Shown here: in pieces, positions 1-8,617 of the stretch
Layout: each line of letters opens with the position of its first letter
How positions within the stretch are numbered: the first letter of the stretch is position 1
Source of the DNA: Gammaproteobacteria bacterium
GTDB lineage: Bacteria > Pseudomonadota > Gammaproteobacteria > Pseudomonadales > Pseudohongiellaceae
DNA: 64,000 nt
Direction: 5' to 3'
Assembly (NCBI GenBank): GCA_028818225.1
Contig: JAPPOG010000068.1
Location: 1 to 64,000 of the forward strand
Notes under the pieces: model-generated
Databases searched by the model: none
What the model was told of the DNA's origin: nothing
Seen by the model: the letters and a program-made list of their open reading frames with translations, nothing else
Made by a program: the position numbers and the translations under genes

Positions 1-113
1 GATTTATCTCAACTAAATATTGATTAACAAGCATGAAAAGCGATCGACTAGGTTTATTATTTTATCGCATCATCTAGAGAGAAGTACTGTCCCTATGTTT
101 TTGACCGCCTGCT

Positions 114-1664
114 CTAAAGTTTATCAAGATCTGTCAAGTATTCCCTGGCCTGTTCGATAATCGAAAGATGCATTTGGCTGCCCATTTTATCCCAAGTTGC
201 ATACAGCATTCTTAGTCGATAATTCTTTTCTAACTCGTCTCGATGTTCGTGCATGAAGTTCCAGTAAAGACTGTTTAGCGGGCAGGCAGACTGTCCAATT
301 TTCTCTTTAACCTGGTAATGACAATCGTTGCAGTAATCACTCATCTTGTTTATGTAATTGCCTCCAGCAGCATAGGGTTTCGTTCCAACTAAGCCACCGT
401 CAGCGAATAGCGCCATGCCGCGAGTATTTGGTAATTCCACCCATTCGATAGCATCAAGGTAAATACCCAGATACCATTGATCGACTTCATCGGGGTCTAT
501 ACCTGTAAGTAAACAAAAGTTTCCAGTCACCATCAGGCGTTGAATATGATGGGCATAGGCATGATCTAAAGACTGCGCCAGCGCTTGTTGCATGCATCGC
601 ATCCGGGAATTGCCAGTCCAGAAAAAAGCAGGCAGCTTTCTAGTTGCGTTTAAATGATTTTTATTGGCGTATTCCGGCATGTTTGCCCAGTACAAGCCTC
701 GTATAAATTCTCGCCAACCCAAAATCTGCCGTATGAAGCCCTCGATTTGTGCTAAATCGATATCATCGTTGGTATTAAAGCTGGTGATTGCCTGTTCTAT
801 TACTTCCAATGGGCTAAGCAGTTTGCTATTCAGCGCAAAAGACAATCTGGAGTGGTAAAGGCTCCAGCCGTGCTCGCTACGACCAGTCAATGCATCCTGA
901 AAATAGCCGAATCGTGGCAAGCATTGTTGGCAAAAAAAGTTGAGTAGCTGTAAGGCATCTGCACGTGTCACTGGCCAGGTTAAGGTTTTACCGATTGAGC
1001 CAATAGTTTCTACGTGATGTTTTTCTAATCTCTGAACTATAGCGGCAACCGGTGTGCTAAAAAGTAGCGGTTTGGGAATGTCGTCCAGATCTTTCTGCTT
1101 GAATTTATTCCGATTGTCTTTGTCATAGTTCCATTGGCCGCCCAAGGGATTGTCATTATCCATTAAAATCGAGAAGCGTCGTCGGAATTTCCTGTAAAAA
1201 GTTTCCATGCGCGCTGCTTTGTTCTTGATGAAATACTGTTCAATTTCCTCAAAAGGCAAAAGAAAATGTTCGGTGTCGAATTCCATGATATCGATACCGT
1301 TAAGCTGGAGATTTCTAAATTGTTGAAGCAGCCTGTATTCGTCCGGTCTCTGGTAACAAAATTCTTTGATTCGATACTCAGCGCTAATTGAATTAATCAA
1401 GTTTTCTATAGATGAGAATTCCGCCGTAGCATCCAGATCCAGATATAAAACATCATGTCCCAGTTGGCGAAGGCGCTCCGCAAATGCTGACATCGCAGCA
1501 AAAAAGGCAACGAGTTTTTGGATATGGTGGCGGGTGTAGGCTGTTTCCTGATGTAGCTCGGCGATGACGAAAAGCACATTATTGTCAATCTCGCTGAACC
1601 AGCTATGGTTTTCATTCAGCTGGTCACCCAGTATCCAGCGCAGGCTTTGGTATTCTCTGGTCAT
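114..1664 (-). CDS. FeS-type photolyase/cryptochrome (DPRP family)
   Basis: A 516-residue flavoprotein of the FeS-BCP (CryPro / PhrB-like) photolyase group, which in characterised members repairs (6-4) photoproducts in blue light. The N-terminal Rossmann part begins LRWILGDQLN, and the C-terminal helical FAD region carries four cysteines at about 357, 445, 448 and 461 (RMRCMQQ, YCNDCHY, SACPLN). That is the spacing expected for the [4Fe-4S] cluster of this group. Length matches the family. GGGAAAA lies just upstream of the ATG. It heads a series of genes (DUF523-DUF1722, SOUL, DUF3429, DCC, SDR) often found together in light-response clusters. Family assignment is firm; 6-4 repair versus pure photoreceptor function is inferred. 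Confidence 0.93.
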   Translation of the reverse strand: MTREYQSLRWILGDQLNENHSWFSEIDNNVLFVIAELHQETAYTRHHIQKLVAFFAAMSAFAERLRQLGHDVLYLDLDATAEFSSIENLINSISAEYRIKEFCYQRPDEYRLLQQFRNLQLNGIDIMEFDTEHFLLPFEEIEQYFIKNKAARMETFYRKFRRRFSILMDNDNPLGGQWNYDKDNRNKFKQKDLDDIPKPLLFSTPVAAIVQRLEKHHVETIGSIGKTLTWPVTRADALQLLNFFCQQCLPRFGYFQDALTGRSEHGWSLYHSRLSFALNSKLLSPLEVIEQAITSFNTNDDIDLAQIEGFIRQILGWREFIRGLYWANMPEYANKNHLNATRKLPAFFWTGNSRMRCMQQALAQSLDHAYAHHIQRLMVTGNFCLLTGIDPDEVDQWYLGIYLDAIEWVELPNTRGMALFADGGLVGTKPYAAGGNYINKMSDYCNDCHYQVKEKIGQSACPLNSLYWNFMHEHRDELEKNYRLRMLYATWDKMGSQMHLSIIEQAREYLTDLDKL

Positions 1665-1787
1665 AAATATTTTCCCGATTCACAAGACTGAGTACGCTGA
1701 CTGCCTGATTACGGACTAATAAGGTTGTGAATAAAGATCTGCATGATTGCAGGAGATGGGGCTGCCGCAAACAACTGCCTCAAAATC

Positions 1788-2327
1788 CTAGACCGTCAGG
1801 GCCAGGATCACGCAGGAATAAGCGGCAAACATGCTCGATAAGATTACGAAAAGGCGGGGCAGCGCAATCACCAGCAGCATTAGCAAAATACCTATAGAAG
1901 GTAATGCGAGTGAGGGAAGAACAGGATTATTTAACATAAAGATGTTTACATAAGGGCCAACTAAAAAATAGAGCAGCATCGATAAGGCTGAAGCGCGGCC
2001 AAGGTTCTGGTTATGTTGGAGCATATCTAACGGTTTCTTATTGGGAACCGATAATGCCATCTCGGCAGATCCATAGATAAAAATGGAACCGAATATCAAT
2101 ACCACAAAATCAAGAAATGACCAGTCCTGAATACTGCGAAGATCCCAGCCTACCCACCATAATTGAAGAATATAAGTCAAAATACTGAACGCCCATAAAA
2201 TGGACGCCCAGTGGAACCTGGTGCGGCGATGAGCGCGGGCAATGATGGCTGCAGAATGCAACAATCTGGTAATAGCCAGGCCCAGAATAATTGAAACGGC
2301 GATAAAGATGTATTCGTGCTGTGTCAT
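1788..2327 (-). CDS. Multi-pass membrane protein, unknown function
   Basis: This 179-residue hydrophobic protein has about five predicted membrane segments, starting IFIAVSIILGLAITRLLHS, with a basic RAHRRTR loop after the first. I recognise no family and no catalytic motif. It lies downstream of a DUF4345-like gene on the same strand, 38 bp apart, so the two may be cotranscribed. Hydrophobic segments, start and end all look intact. The function is unknown. Confidence 0.75.
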   Translation of the reverse strand: MTQHEYIFIAVSIILGLAITRLLHSAAIIARAHRRTRFHWASILWAFSILTYILQLWWVGWDLRSIQDWSFLDFVVLIFGSIFIYGSAEMALSVPNKKPLDMLQHNQNLGRASALSMLLYFLVGPYVNIFMLNNPVLPSLALPSIGILLMLLVIALPRLFVILSSMFAAYSCVILALTV

Positions 2328-2365
2328 TGTTTGTTGAAGTGTTTAATAGATTCAGGGGGCGAGAA

Positions 2366-2770
2366 TCAGGTTTTGCTCCTGGTATGCAGGTAGAGCGCCA
2401 GTGCTGCGAGCAATGCGGTAATCAATTCGTAAATCAGTGCTCCATAGGTATAGGCCGTAAGCGCTTCAGTGGTCATAACTGCGTTGAATAGTCTGCCCAA
2501 GGCAAGACTTCCTATTGCAATAGCGAGCAACGCCAAACCAGCTTTATAAAAATCGCTCCTCAGTGCAGCCAATAAGCAGAAAAAACCGATGCCAGTCTGC
2601 AATCCGCCATACATCGCGCCTATTTCAGCATAGCCATTGCCGTTCAGCATCTGCAGTCCACCAAAATCTGCTGGGATATTGGGGTTGAAAAACCCGAACA
2701 AGCCATAAGCAATGAAAATAGTGGTGGAAATCCAGAGTAATCCTTTGCCCAGGGTGTTTTCTATGTTCAT
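2366..2770 (-). CDS. DUF4345-like small membrane protein
   Basis: A 134-residue four-helix membrane protein. The layout (YGLFGFFNPN at the first helix, then GGLQTGIGFFCLLAA, then ALLAIAIGSLALGRL) matches DUF4345-type proteins as I recall them. No enzymatic residues are evident. It sits 38 bp upstream of another membrane-protein gene on the same strand, suggesting a two-gene unit. The overlapping 61-residue ORF at 2625-2810 is a frame shadow. The physiological role of this family is unknown. Confidence 0.78.
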   Translation of the reverse strand: MNIENTLGKGLLWISTTIFIAYGLFGFFNPNIPADFGGLQMLNGNGYAEIGAMYGGLQTGIGFFCLLAALRSDFYKAGLALLAIAIGSLALGRLFNAVMTTEALTAYTYGALIYELITALLAALALYLHTRSKT

Positions 2771-2995
2771 TCGAGTTTACCTGGCGATGCTGTGATGAGA
2801 TTAAGGTCAATTGGCAAAGTTATGCCTGAAAGTAGAAAAATCTCAGTCTATGTGTGAATTTTTTGCAGTAACAGTAACTCAATGCTGCTGACTTTCTACA
2901 TTAGAGCATATAGTAAACATCAAATGAATTAACTAACAAGAGCATTAACCGAAAGGCTTGCGCATGATTTTTTGTGTCGATGGCAGAGTCATGCG

Positions 2996-3943
2996 CTAAA
3001 TTCTGTTACGTAAACAGAGTTCTTCAGGATAAGGTGACAGAAATCGCTGGGATTCAATGTATTTATTTGGAAAGCTATTAAAATGGCTCTTTAACAAAGT
3101 AATTGGCACGATGATTGGCAACAATCCTTGTCGGTACTTATCTATCGATTCAGCCAGCGACTCCTTTTGCGTTCGCAATAGTTGTTTTTTCAAATATCCC
3201 TGCAGATGCATAAGCACGTTGGTATTGGATTTACGCGTCGCCTGGCGGCTAAGAGTTTGCATAAATCCAGCAATGTATTCATCGGCCGCTTTATTAAGGT
3301 CTGATGATAAGGTTTCCGCTAGCATGCGGCCCAATCTCGAACATTCGTCTGGACTGTGCGCCATCAAGAGATATTTGTAGTTGCGATGGAACTCCAGCAC
3401 CTTGTTTGCGGTTAAACTCTCAGTGACCAACTGTTGCCACTGATGGTAGGCAAATACTCGGGTGATAAAGTTTTCTTTGAGCACAGGATCATTCAGACGG
3501 CCAGCTTCTTCCACCGGGAGCAGGGGATAATTCTCCATCACCATGCGGGAATAGATGCCACTGCCCGGCTCGTCCGCGGGCATACCATTTTCCAGGTAAA
3601 CTTTTACCCGAAAGACACCGCAACTTGGAGAGCCTTTCACGAAAATATAACCACTTAACTTTTGCAAGGCAGGTAAGGTTTTCTGTGCAAACGATTTAAG
3701 CTTGTCAGTCACGTCGAAACTAGCGTTATCCGAACCAACCGCCCTAGGGTTCGCCGGATCCCCAACCAACCTGATCGGCTTACGAGGCACACCAAGGCCA
3801 ATGCCGAGTTCAGGGCAAATGGGTGTATATTCAAAATATTTTTGTAACTGATCGGTACAAATAACGGAGCGTTTGTGGCCACCGTTATAACGAACTTCTT
3901 CTCCGAGCAAGCAGCTGCTAATTCCTATTTTTATCTTCGCCAT
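2996..3943 (-). CDS. DUF523-DUF1722 fusion protein (YbgA-like)
   Basis: A 315-residue two-domain protein. The N-terminal half is DUF523: GISSCLLGEEVRYNGGHK, then ICPELGIGLGVPRKPI and KGSPSCGVFRVK, with conserved cysteines. From about residue 190 to 305 is DUF1722, with FHRNYKYLLMAHSPD, the domain found alone in E. coli YbgA. In E. coli ybgA lies next to phrB, and here the gene follows a photolyase by about 1.3 kb, so the classical genetic association is kept. The biochemical role is not established for this protein; a link to light or oxidative damage is inferred from context only. Confidence 0.92.
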   Translation of the reverse strand: MAKIKIGISSCLLGEEVRYNGGHKRSVICTDQLQKYFEYTPICPELGIGLGVPRKPIRLVGDPANPRAVGSDNASFDVTDKLKSFAQKTLPALQKLSGYIFVKGSPSCGVFRVKVYLENGMPADEPGSGIYSRMVMENYPLLPVEEAGRLNDPVLKENFITRVFAYHQWQQLVTESLTANKVLEFHRNYKYLLMAHSPDECSRLGRMLAETLSSDLNKAADEYIAGFMQTLSRQATRKSNTNVLMHLQGYLKKQLLRTQKESLAESIDKYRQGLLPIIVPITLLKSHFNSFPNKYIESQRFLSPYPEELCLRNRI

Positions 3944-3996
3944 ACCCTTTTGCCCTGGTCAAGATTCTGGTGTGATGTTGGTTATTTTCCGCTTGC

Positions 3997-4653
3997 CTAT
4001 TCGGTAGCAGCAACAGCATTGGCCTGAGTAGGGATCGAATCAACTTCGATCATTACCTCGTTTCGACGCAGGAAAGGAAGCACATAAGGCGCATCGTAAG
4101 CAGCGGATTCCACCACGCCAATGGTACTAACATTGGCTTCTTTCAGGCTTTGCAAAAGTTCTTCTTTGCGACGATTAAAGTTGCGTTCAGTCCATCGTCC
4201 GGAATATCGAATAACTGCCATCAGATGGCCGGGAATCAGGCGCAGACTGATTTCTTCATTAGTCGGTATTGGTGCCGTATCCATGCTGAACTTACTGGGT
4301 AACATGAAAGCCACTCGCCAGCCGTCTTCCGTCTCATTGCGCTGCACAGGTGCGGTCATGTCGATTTCTTCGCTTGCGGGCGCCTGCTGTACTGGGGCAG
4401 TCATAGCGATATCGGATTGGCTTTCATTGGCCCCTGTGATGTAGCGGAACAGCCGCATAAAGCCTTCATTCGACGAGCTGCGATAGCTTGCGGTATCCCT
4501 CACTACTGTTTCCGCGACAATGTAAGGTTCGTATTGACGATATTCCACGGAACCGTCTGTGTGAACCACGGTGTAATCCGGAGTCTCAATGGCATTCGCA
4601 TTCATGGCTGTTACTAGCATAAGCGAGAAGAATAGCTTCGTTGTAGTTTTCAT
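3997..4653 (-). CDS. Exported SOUL-family heme-binding protein
   Basis: The SOUL domain is recognisable from EYRQYEPYIVAETVV, from IAMTAPVQQ and DMTAPVQRNE, and from the C-terminal YDAPYVLPFLRRNEV segment. The ORF track starts 40 codons earlier, but I choose the ATG at 4653. It is preceded by AAGGAT at good spacing, and it gives a clean signal peptide (MKTTTKLFFSLMLVTAMNANA) and a 218-residue protein. Export to the periplasm is therefore predicted. SOUL proteins bind heme or tetrapyrroles; here the gene lies in a photolyase-containing neighbourhood, where tetrapyrrole handling under light would make sense (inference). Confidence 0.9.
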   Translation of the reverse strand: MKTTTKLFFSLMLVTAMNANAIETPDYTVVHTDGSVEYRQYEPYIVAETVVRDTASYRSSSNEGFMRLFRYITGANESQSDIAMTAPVQQAPASEEIDMTAPVQRNETEDGWRVAFMLPSKFSMDTAPIPTNEEISLRLIPGHLMAVIRYSGRWTERNFNRRKEELLQSLKEANVSTIGVVESAAYDAPYVLPFLRRNEVMIEVDSIPTQANAVAATE

Positions 4654-4811
4654 GACCGATATCCTTGTAAGTGCCTGTTTAGACTTAAAACGTCTGGCAG
4701 GGCTGCTTGGATCAGTTTTTTTAACGACAACGCCAGGCAGGCTAAGAACAGTAGTATTCACTAAACGATCCAAATTGCCGGTAGCGACGTAGGTTATGAG
4801 AAGGAGAGCTT

Positions 4812-5264
4812 ATGCTTACCAAGGCTTTTTTAGTGCCAACACTTGGCTACCTGGGACTGATTCCGTTCCTGGGCGCAGCTGCACTGGCCCTGTCGGGTCA
4901 ATTGCTCCTGGGTCTTGAGCCCGAGTTAATGTTTGTGGGTTACAGTGCTGTAATCCTGGCATTTTTGTGTGGGTCGCTATGGGGAAAAGGTTTGGGGATA
5001 GTGGATTCTCCAGCCAGTCGAACATTGCTTGTTGTCAGTAACCTCTTTGCGGTGCTGGCCTGGGTGAGCCTGACTATCGAGTCGATCGACTATGGTGCCG
5101 CATTAACAGCCCTTGGAATCGGCTATTCACTGATTCTGTACCTGGAGTACCGTATGTCCCGGATCCTCTTTGCCAATATTGAATACCCCTATTTAGCCTT
5201 GCGTGTGCGTCTCACAGCGATTGTTCTCTGCTCGCATCTGGGCATGGCCTACCTGAGTCTATGA
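4812..5264 (+). CDS. DUF3429 membrane protein
   Basis: This 150-residue protein has about five membrane helices and the DUF3429 pattern LGYLGLIPFLG, YSAVILAFLCGSLWG and LEYRMSR. An AAGGAGAG Shine-Dalgarno sequence precedes the ATG. Its stop overlaps the start of the following DCC gene (ATGA), so the two are translationally coupled, and the SDR follows with a TAATG overlap. The three form an operon reading away from the divergent SOUL gene. The function of DUF3429 is unknown, although it recurs near photolyase and DCC genes. Confidence 0.9.
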   Translation: MLTKAFLVPTLGYLGLIPFLGAAALALSGQLLLGLEPELMFVGYSAVILAFLCGSLWGKGLGIVDSPASRTLLVVSNLFAVLAWVSLTIESIDYGAALTALGIGYSLILYLEYRMSRILFANIEYPYLALRVRLTAIVLCSHLGMAYLSL

Positions 5265-5686
5265 AAACAGGCCCATTTCCACTGACGATGTATTATGATG
5301 GTTTCTGTCCGCTATGTGTCGCGGAAATCAAACTACTACAATCTTTTGATGTTAAAGGGAATTTGCGTTTTGCAGATATTCATGCGCCGGATTTTTCCGA
5401 GCGCTTTCCGCACGTCAATCCTGAATCGGCAAATCGCGTTTTGCATGCAGAATATGCTGATGGCCAACTGCTGTTAGGCCTGGATGTAACCCACCATGTC
5501 TGGCGAATCGTCAATAAAAAGCGCTGGATTGCTGCGCTGCGCTGGCCGCTAGTACGTTGGTTTGCAGACAACGCGTACAAAATTTTTGCCCGCAATCGTT
5601 ATTCGATCTCCTACCTGTTAACCGGAGTTCGACGCTGTGATAGTTGCCCAATTCAGATACCAGTCGAGGATCAGGGAAAAACATAA
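5261..5686 (+). CDS. DCC-family thiol-disulfide oxidoreductase (DUF393)
   Basis: A 141-residue thioredoxin-fold protein of the DCC family. The signature is YYDGFCPLCVAEIKLL near the N-terminus, with the CxxC redox pair in FCPLC. The family is predicted to exchange thiols and disulfides, but substrates are generally unknown. A further cysteine pair (RRCDSCP) sits near the C-terminus. The ATG overlaps the stop of the DUF3429 gene, and its own TAA overlaps the ATG of the next SDR gene, so it is the middle cistron of a coupled trio. Confidence 0.93.
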   Translation: MKTGPFPLTMYYDGFCPLCVAEIKLLQSFDVKGNLRFADIHAPDFSERFPHVNPESANRVLHAEYADGQLLLGLDVTHHVWRIVNKKRWIAALRWPLVRWFADNAYKIFARNRYSISYLLTGVRRCDSCPIQIPVEDQGKT

Positions 5687-6426
5687 TGGCGAGACCTGAG
5701 TCGACGAACTTAATTATTGGTGCGAGTAGCACAATAGCGAAAGCGTTGATAGCTAAAATAGGGCGCGAATACCCCGATGAGCAAATAATTGCGATTAGCC
5801 GCTCTGCGGCCAGTGAGCATGCAGAATCAGAGCGCGAGCGGATCGAATGGCTGATATCAGATTACTCTGAACAGTCGATGTCGTCGCTAAGCAAAGAAAT
5901 ACAAAAGCGGGATGTAAGCTTGAATCGAATTTTTATCTGTAATGGAATTTTGCATGACGAAGAATTCTTTCCAGAGAAAAGACTGAAGGATATTAGTCTG
6001 GAAGTGTTGCATAAACGTTTCGCAGTTAATGCATTTCAGCCTGTGCTCTGGCTAAAGCATCTGATTAAGTCATTACCGCGCGACCAGGAGTGTGTGGTGA
6101 CTGTATTCAGTGCCAGAGTTGGTAGTATTGATGACAACAATCACGGAGGCTGGTACTCATACCGGGCCTCAAAAGCGGCTCTGAATATGTTGATTAAAAC
6201 GGCGGCAATCGAATGTCGGCGATTTGCAAAAAACATAAAGTTCCTGGCTTTTCATCCGGGTACTACAGATACTCCACTTTCCGCGCCCTTTCAAAAAGAT
6301 GTGCCTGCGGGCAAGCTGTTTAGTGCTGATTTTGTAGCCGATCAATTGCTCAAGTTAGTGCATGACCTGCCAGCGGAGCCCTATCTCAATTTTTTGGATT
6401 GGAAGGGTGATCCAGTTGCCTGGTAA
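5686..6426 (+). CDS. SDR-family oxidoreductase (CsgA/C-factor-like)
   Basis: A short-chain dehydrogenase/reductase of 246 residues. It has the nucleotide-binding loop IIGASSTIAKALI, the NG segment FICNGIL, catalytic Ser in FSARVGS and the YxxxK motif in YSYRASKAALNML. The ORF track begins at an upstream TTG, but the ATG at 5686 overlaps the DCC stop (TAATG) and fits coupled translation. The overall pattern resembles C-factor-like SDRs, which recur with photolyase genes. The substrate is unknown; NAD(P) dependence follows from the family. Confidence 0.92.
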   Translation: MARPESTNLIIGASSTIAKALIAKIGREYPDEQIIAISRSAASEHAESERERIEWLISDYSEQSMSSLSKEIQKRDVSLNRIFICNGILHDEEFFPEKRLKDISLEVLHKRFAVNAFQPVLWLKHLIKSLPRDQECVVTVFSARVGSIDDNNHGGWYSYRASKAALNMLIKTAAIECRRFAKNIKFLAFHPGTTDTPLSAPFQKDVPAGKLFSADFVADQLLKLVHDLPAEPYLNFLDWKGDPVAW

Positions 6427-6590
6427 GTGTCACCTCGTTGCATTAACCAAAATTGATGGTTTCGATTCAGCCAAACGTCAGCGCAGCGTTGAGAATCTGG
6501 ACCTCGGTCCTGCTTAGAAAGTTTTTTAGCCAGTCATCTAATTTTCCATTCCTGGCGTAGTTAAGATATATCTATAGGAATTTTACTGGA

Positions 6591-6812
6591 ATGTCGGTCT
6601 TAGAAGTTGAACAGTTAAGCAAAGGTCGCAAGTTAATGGTGTATCTCGGCATCGCGCTGATCATTGTTGCAGCCTTAATGAGTTTGAGTGTGCTGGTAGG
6701 CTGGGTCGAAATTTATCGATACGACTTGCTGGGTCATTCAGGGCTTCGCACAATCGCTGGAGTTGCGGTTGCTGGCTGTCTCTTGGCCGCCATTGGATAC
6801 AACGATCAATAG
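6591..6812 (+). CDS. Small two-helix membrane protein, unknown
   Basis: A 73-residue protein with two predicted transmembrane helices (YLGIALIIVAALMSLSVLVG and IAGVAVAGCLLAAIGY). I recognise no family. It is the first of three consecutive small membrane-protein genes on the plus strand, 13 bp before the second. The even hydrophobic pattern and tight packing support real coding. No strong Shine-Dalgarno is visible upstream (GGAATTTTACTGG). Confidence 0.6.
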   Translation: MSVLEVEQLSKGRKLMVYLGIALIIVAALMSLSVLVGWVEIYRYDLLGHSGLRTIAGVAVAGCLLAAIGYNDQ

Positions 6813-6825
6813 AAGGAGAGTCAAT

Positions 6826-7002
6826 ATGATTAAAAATTCTGATGTTTTTATTCTGTTAGCAGTAACAATATCTTTTTTCGTTTCTGCCTACCTCTGGTTT
6901 TCTGGCCAGCAGCAAGAGGGTCTGTTCACTGCAGTATGGGTCCCCTCGATTCTGTGTTTCGGAATATATTTCAAACTTATGGCAATAAAGGGAGCAAGAT
7001 AA
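6826..7002 (+). CDS. Small membrane protein, unknown (58 aa)
   Basis: The coding start is the ATG at 6826, directly behind the strong site AGAAGGAGAG; the ORF track's longer form from 6763 is an overlap artefact. The 58-residue product has two hydrophobic helices (FILLAVTISFFVSAYLWF and FTAVWVPSILCFGIYF) and a basic C-terminus. Its TAA overlaps the ATG of the next gene. No family recognised. Confidence 0.65.
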   Translation: MIKNSDVFILLAVTISFFVSAYLWFSGQQQEGLFTAVWVPSILCFGIYFKLMAIKGAR

Positions 7003-7181
7003 TGAGCGCGATTACTTTGTTCTACATCGCGATAGTCGTTTTCTCTCTGATGATTACCGGCTTGTATTTGTCAGTGCGTGAATTCGTCAGAGCAAGTGCT
7101 GAGCCATCGAGCCTGAAAGGCGTTATTAGCGAGGACGCTGCTAGCAACGATGTGTTGCAAACGCAGGAAAATGGAGCCTAG
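7002..7181 (+). CDS. Small single-helix membrane protein, unknown (59 aa)
   Basis: The ATG at 7002 overlaps the stop of the preceding cistron (TAATG), and GGGAGCAAG provides a ribosome site; the ORF-track start at 6936 is a shadow. The 59-residue product has one N-terminal helix (LFYIAIVVFSLMITGLYLSV) and an acidic hydrophilic tail, the layout of a membrane-anchored small accessory subunit. No homologous family recognised. Confidence 0.62.
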   Translation: MSAITLFYIAIVVFSLMITGLYLSVREFVRASAEPSSLKGVISEDAASNDVLQTQENGA

Positions 7182-7269
7182 TTGCAAGACTCCAGGTAAT
7201 CCTCTCGCACGGAGGTAAGAGCAGTTACCGGCTGAGCCAATTGCTCCCAACCTCAGGCTGTGATCAATT

Positions 7270-8547
7270 ATGCTGATGATCGGCTTCAGGATATTAATTC
7301 TTAGCATACTATTCGCAACCTCGGCGCTGTCTTCGGCTCAATTGTTAGATGTCAGCAGAGGCGAAGAACAAGTCTTCCTGCCTGCGGACTATTCAGAATC
7401 CGTGGCTCACCCACTTCTGATCCTCCTTCACGGTTACGGCACCGATACAGATACCGCTGAAGAAATTTGGGGGTTTATCGATTCCGTCGATGCATTCGGT
7501 TACGTCTATGCGACTCCTTCAGGTAGCCTTGATGAGAGTGGCAGCTTCTTCTGGAATTCCAATACGGCTTGCTGCAATTTATACAACAGCAGTATCGATG
7601 ACGTTTCCTATCTTTATGAGTTTATTGAGGAATTAAAGTCTTCCTACAATATCGATGCTAATCGGATTTATGTCGTGGGCGACTCCAACGGCGGATTTAT
7701 GGCCCTGGAATTGGCTTATCGATTTCCTGAACTTTTAGCAGCTGCGGTAAGCAGTGCGGGTGCGTCCCATGCAGAAGAGAGAAGCGCCCCCAAAGCTGGC
7801 GTACATGTTCTGCAGATTCAAGGCACTGATGACACATCAATTCTCTATGGCGGTGGCTTTATCCAGGATAAACCTTATCCCGGTGCCGAGGCCACAGCCC
7901 TGCAATGGGCGGCCTATAATAATTGCGCCATCGATGGGGTTTTTGCTGAAAACAGGGATCTGGATCCGGAAATACCGGGGGCTGAAACCGAGGTAACAGT
8001 TTTCGCACAAGGCTGCCGGGAGGATGCATCTGTGGAGTTGTGGTCGATTCAAGCTGGCGGGCATGGTTTGGGGCGACCCGTACCGGAATCCAGTAAACTG
8101 CAACTGTTGGATTGGTTATTCGCAAAGTCTAAATCAGGCTGGCCTGCCGCGTACAGTGGCGTAATTCCCCCTTCCGGTTTGAGTCTCGGCATAAACAATA
8201 TCGGTGTTTTTAATCAGCGCGATGGCATTATTTACTCTTGTTTTGCGCTGTTTAATAACGGCGAAATTACTGTGATTGATGGCATTAGTCGCTTCGATGT
8301 GGGGTTTTTAATTGCCGATGCTGAGGCAGGTACAATTGCTTTAGCAAAATACAGACCCTTTAATCCGGATAGTTCCTTAAACAGAAACTCTGAATTGCCG
8401 GATTGCAGTGGGGCTTTCGACTTGAATACAGGTATTTACACTGACTTCGTGCAGGCGGGTAATGCAGTTTATGACTTGCGCTTCCGATTATTGTCTTCAG
8501 AGTCTGCTTCATTCGAATTGCTTTCTGCAGAAGTTATAGATTATTAA
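7270..8547 (+). CDS. Secreted PHB-depolymerase/LpqC-like esterase
   Basis: An exported alpha/beta hydrolase of 425 residues. A signal peptide (to about residue 23) is followed by the oxyanion region LLILLHGYGTDTDTAEE, a FWNSNTACC loop, the nucleophile motif GDSNGGF with Ser about 139, a probable Asp near 187 (QGTDDTS) and the catalytic His near 265 (GGHGLGRP). This matches the poly(3-hydroxybutyrate) depolymerase / LpqC / feruloyl-esterase-like family. About 125 C-terminal residues after position 300 form an additional beta-rich domain I do not recognise. The actual polymer or ester substrate cannot be told from sequence. Monocistronic by spacing. Confidence 0.85.
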   Translation: MLMIGFRILILSILFATSALSSAQLLDVSRGEEQVFLPADYSESVAHPLLILLHGYGTDTDTAEEIWGFIDSVDAFGYVYATPSGSLDESGSFFWNSNTACCNLYNSSIDDVSYLYEFIEELKSSYNIDANRIYVVGDSNGGFMALELAYRFPELLAAAVSSAGASHAEERSAPKAGVHVLQIQGTDDTSILYGGGFIQDKPYPGAEATALQWAAYNNCAIDGVFAENRDLDPEIPGAETEVTVFAQGCREDASVELWSIQAGGHGLGRPVPESSKLQLLDWLFAKSKSGWPAAYSGVIPPSGLSLGINNIGVFNQRDGIIYSCFALFNNGEITVIDGISRFDVGFLIADAEAGTIALAKYRPFNPDSSLNRNSELPDCSGAFDLNTGIYTDFVQAGNAVYDLRFRLLSSESASFELLSAEVIDY

Positions 8548-8617
8548 GTGGCAGATTCAGGCGACTTGTCAGCAACCAGTATATTTTTCTATTAAATCAC
8601 TTTTAATCGCATCGCTA

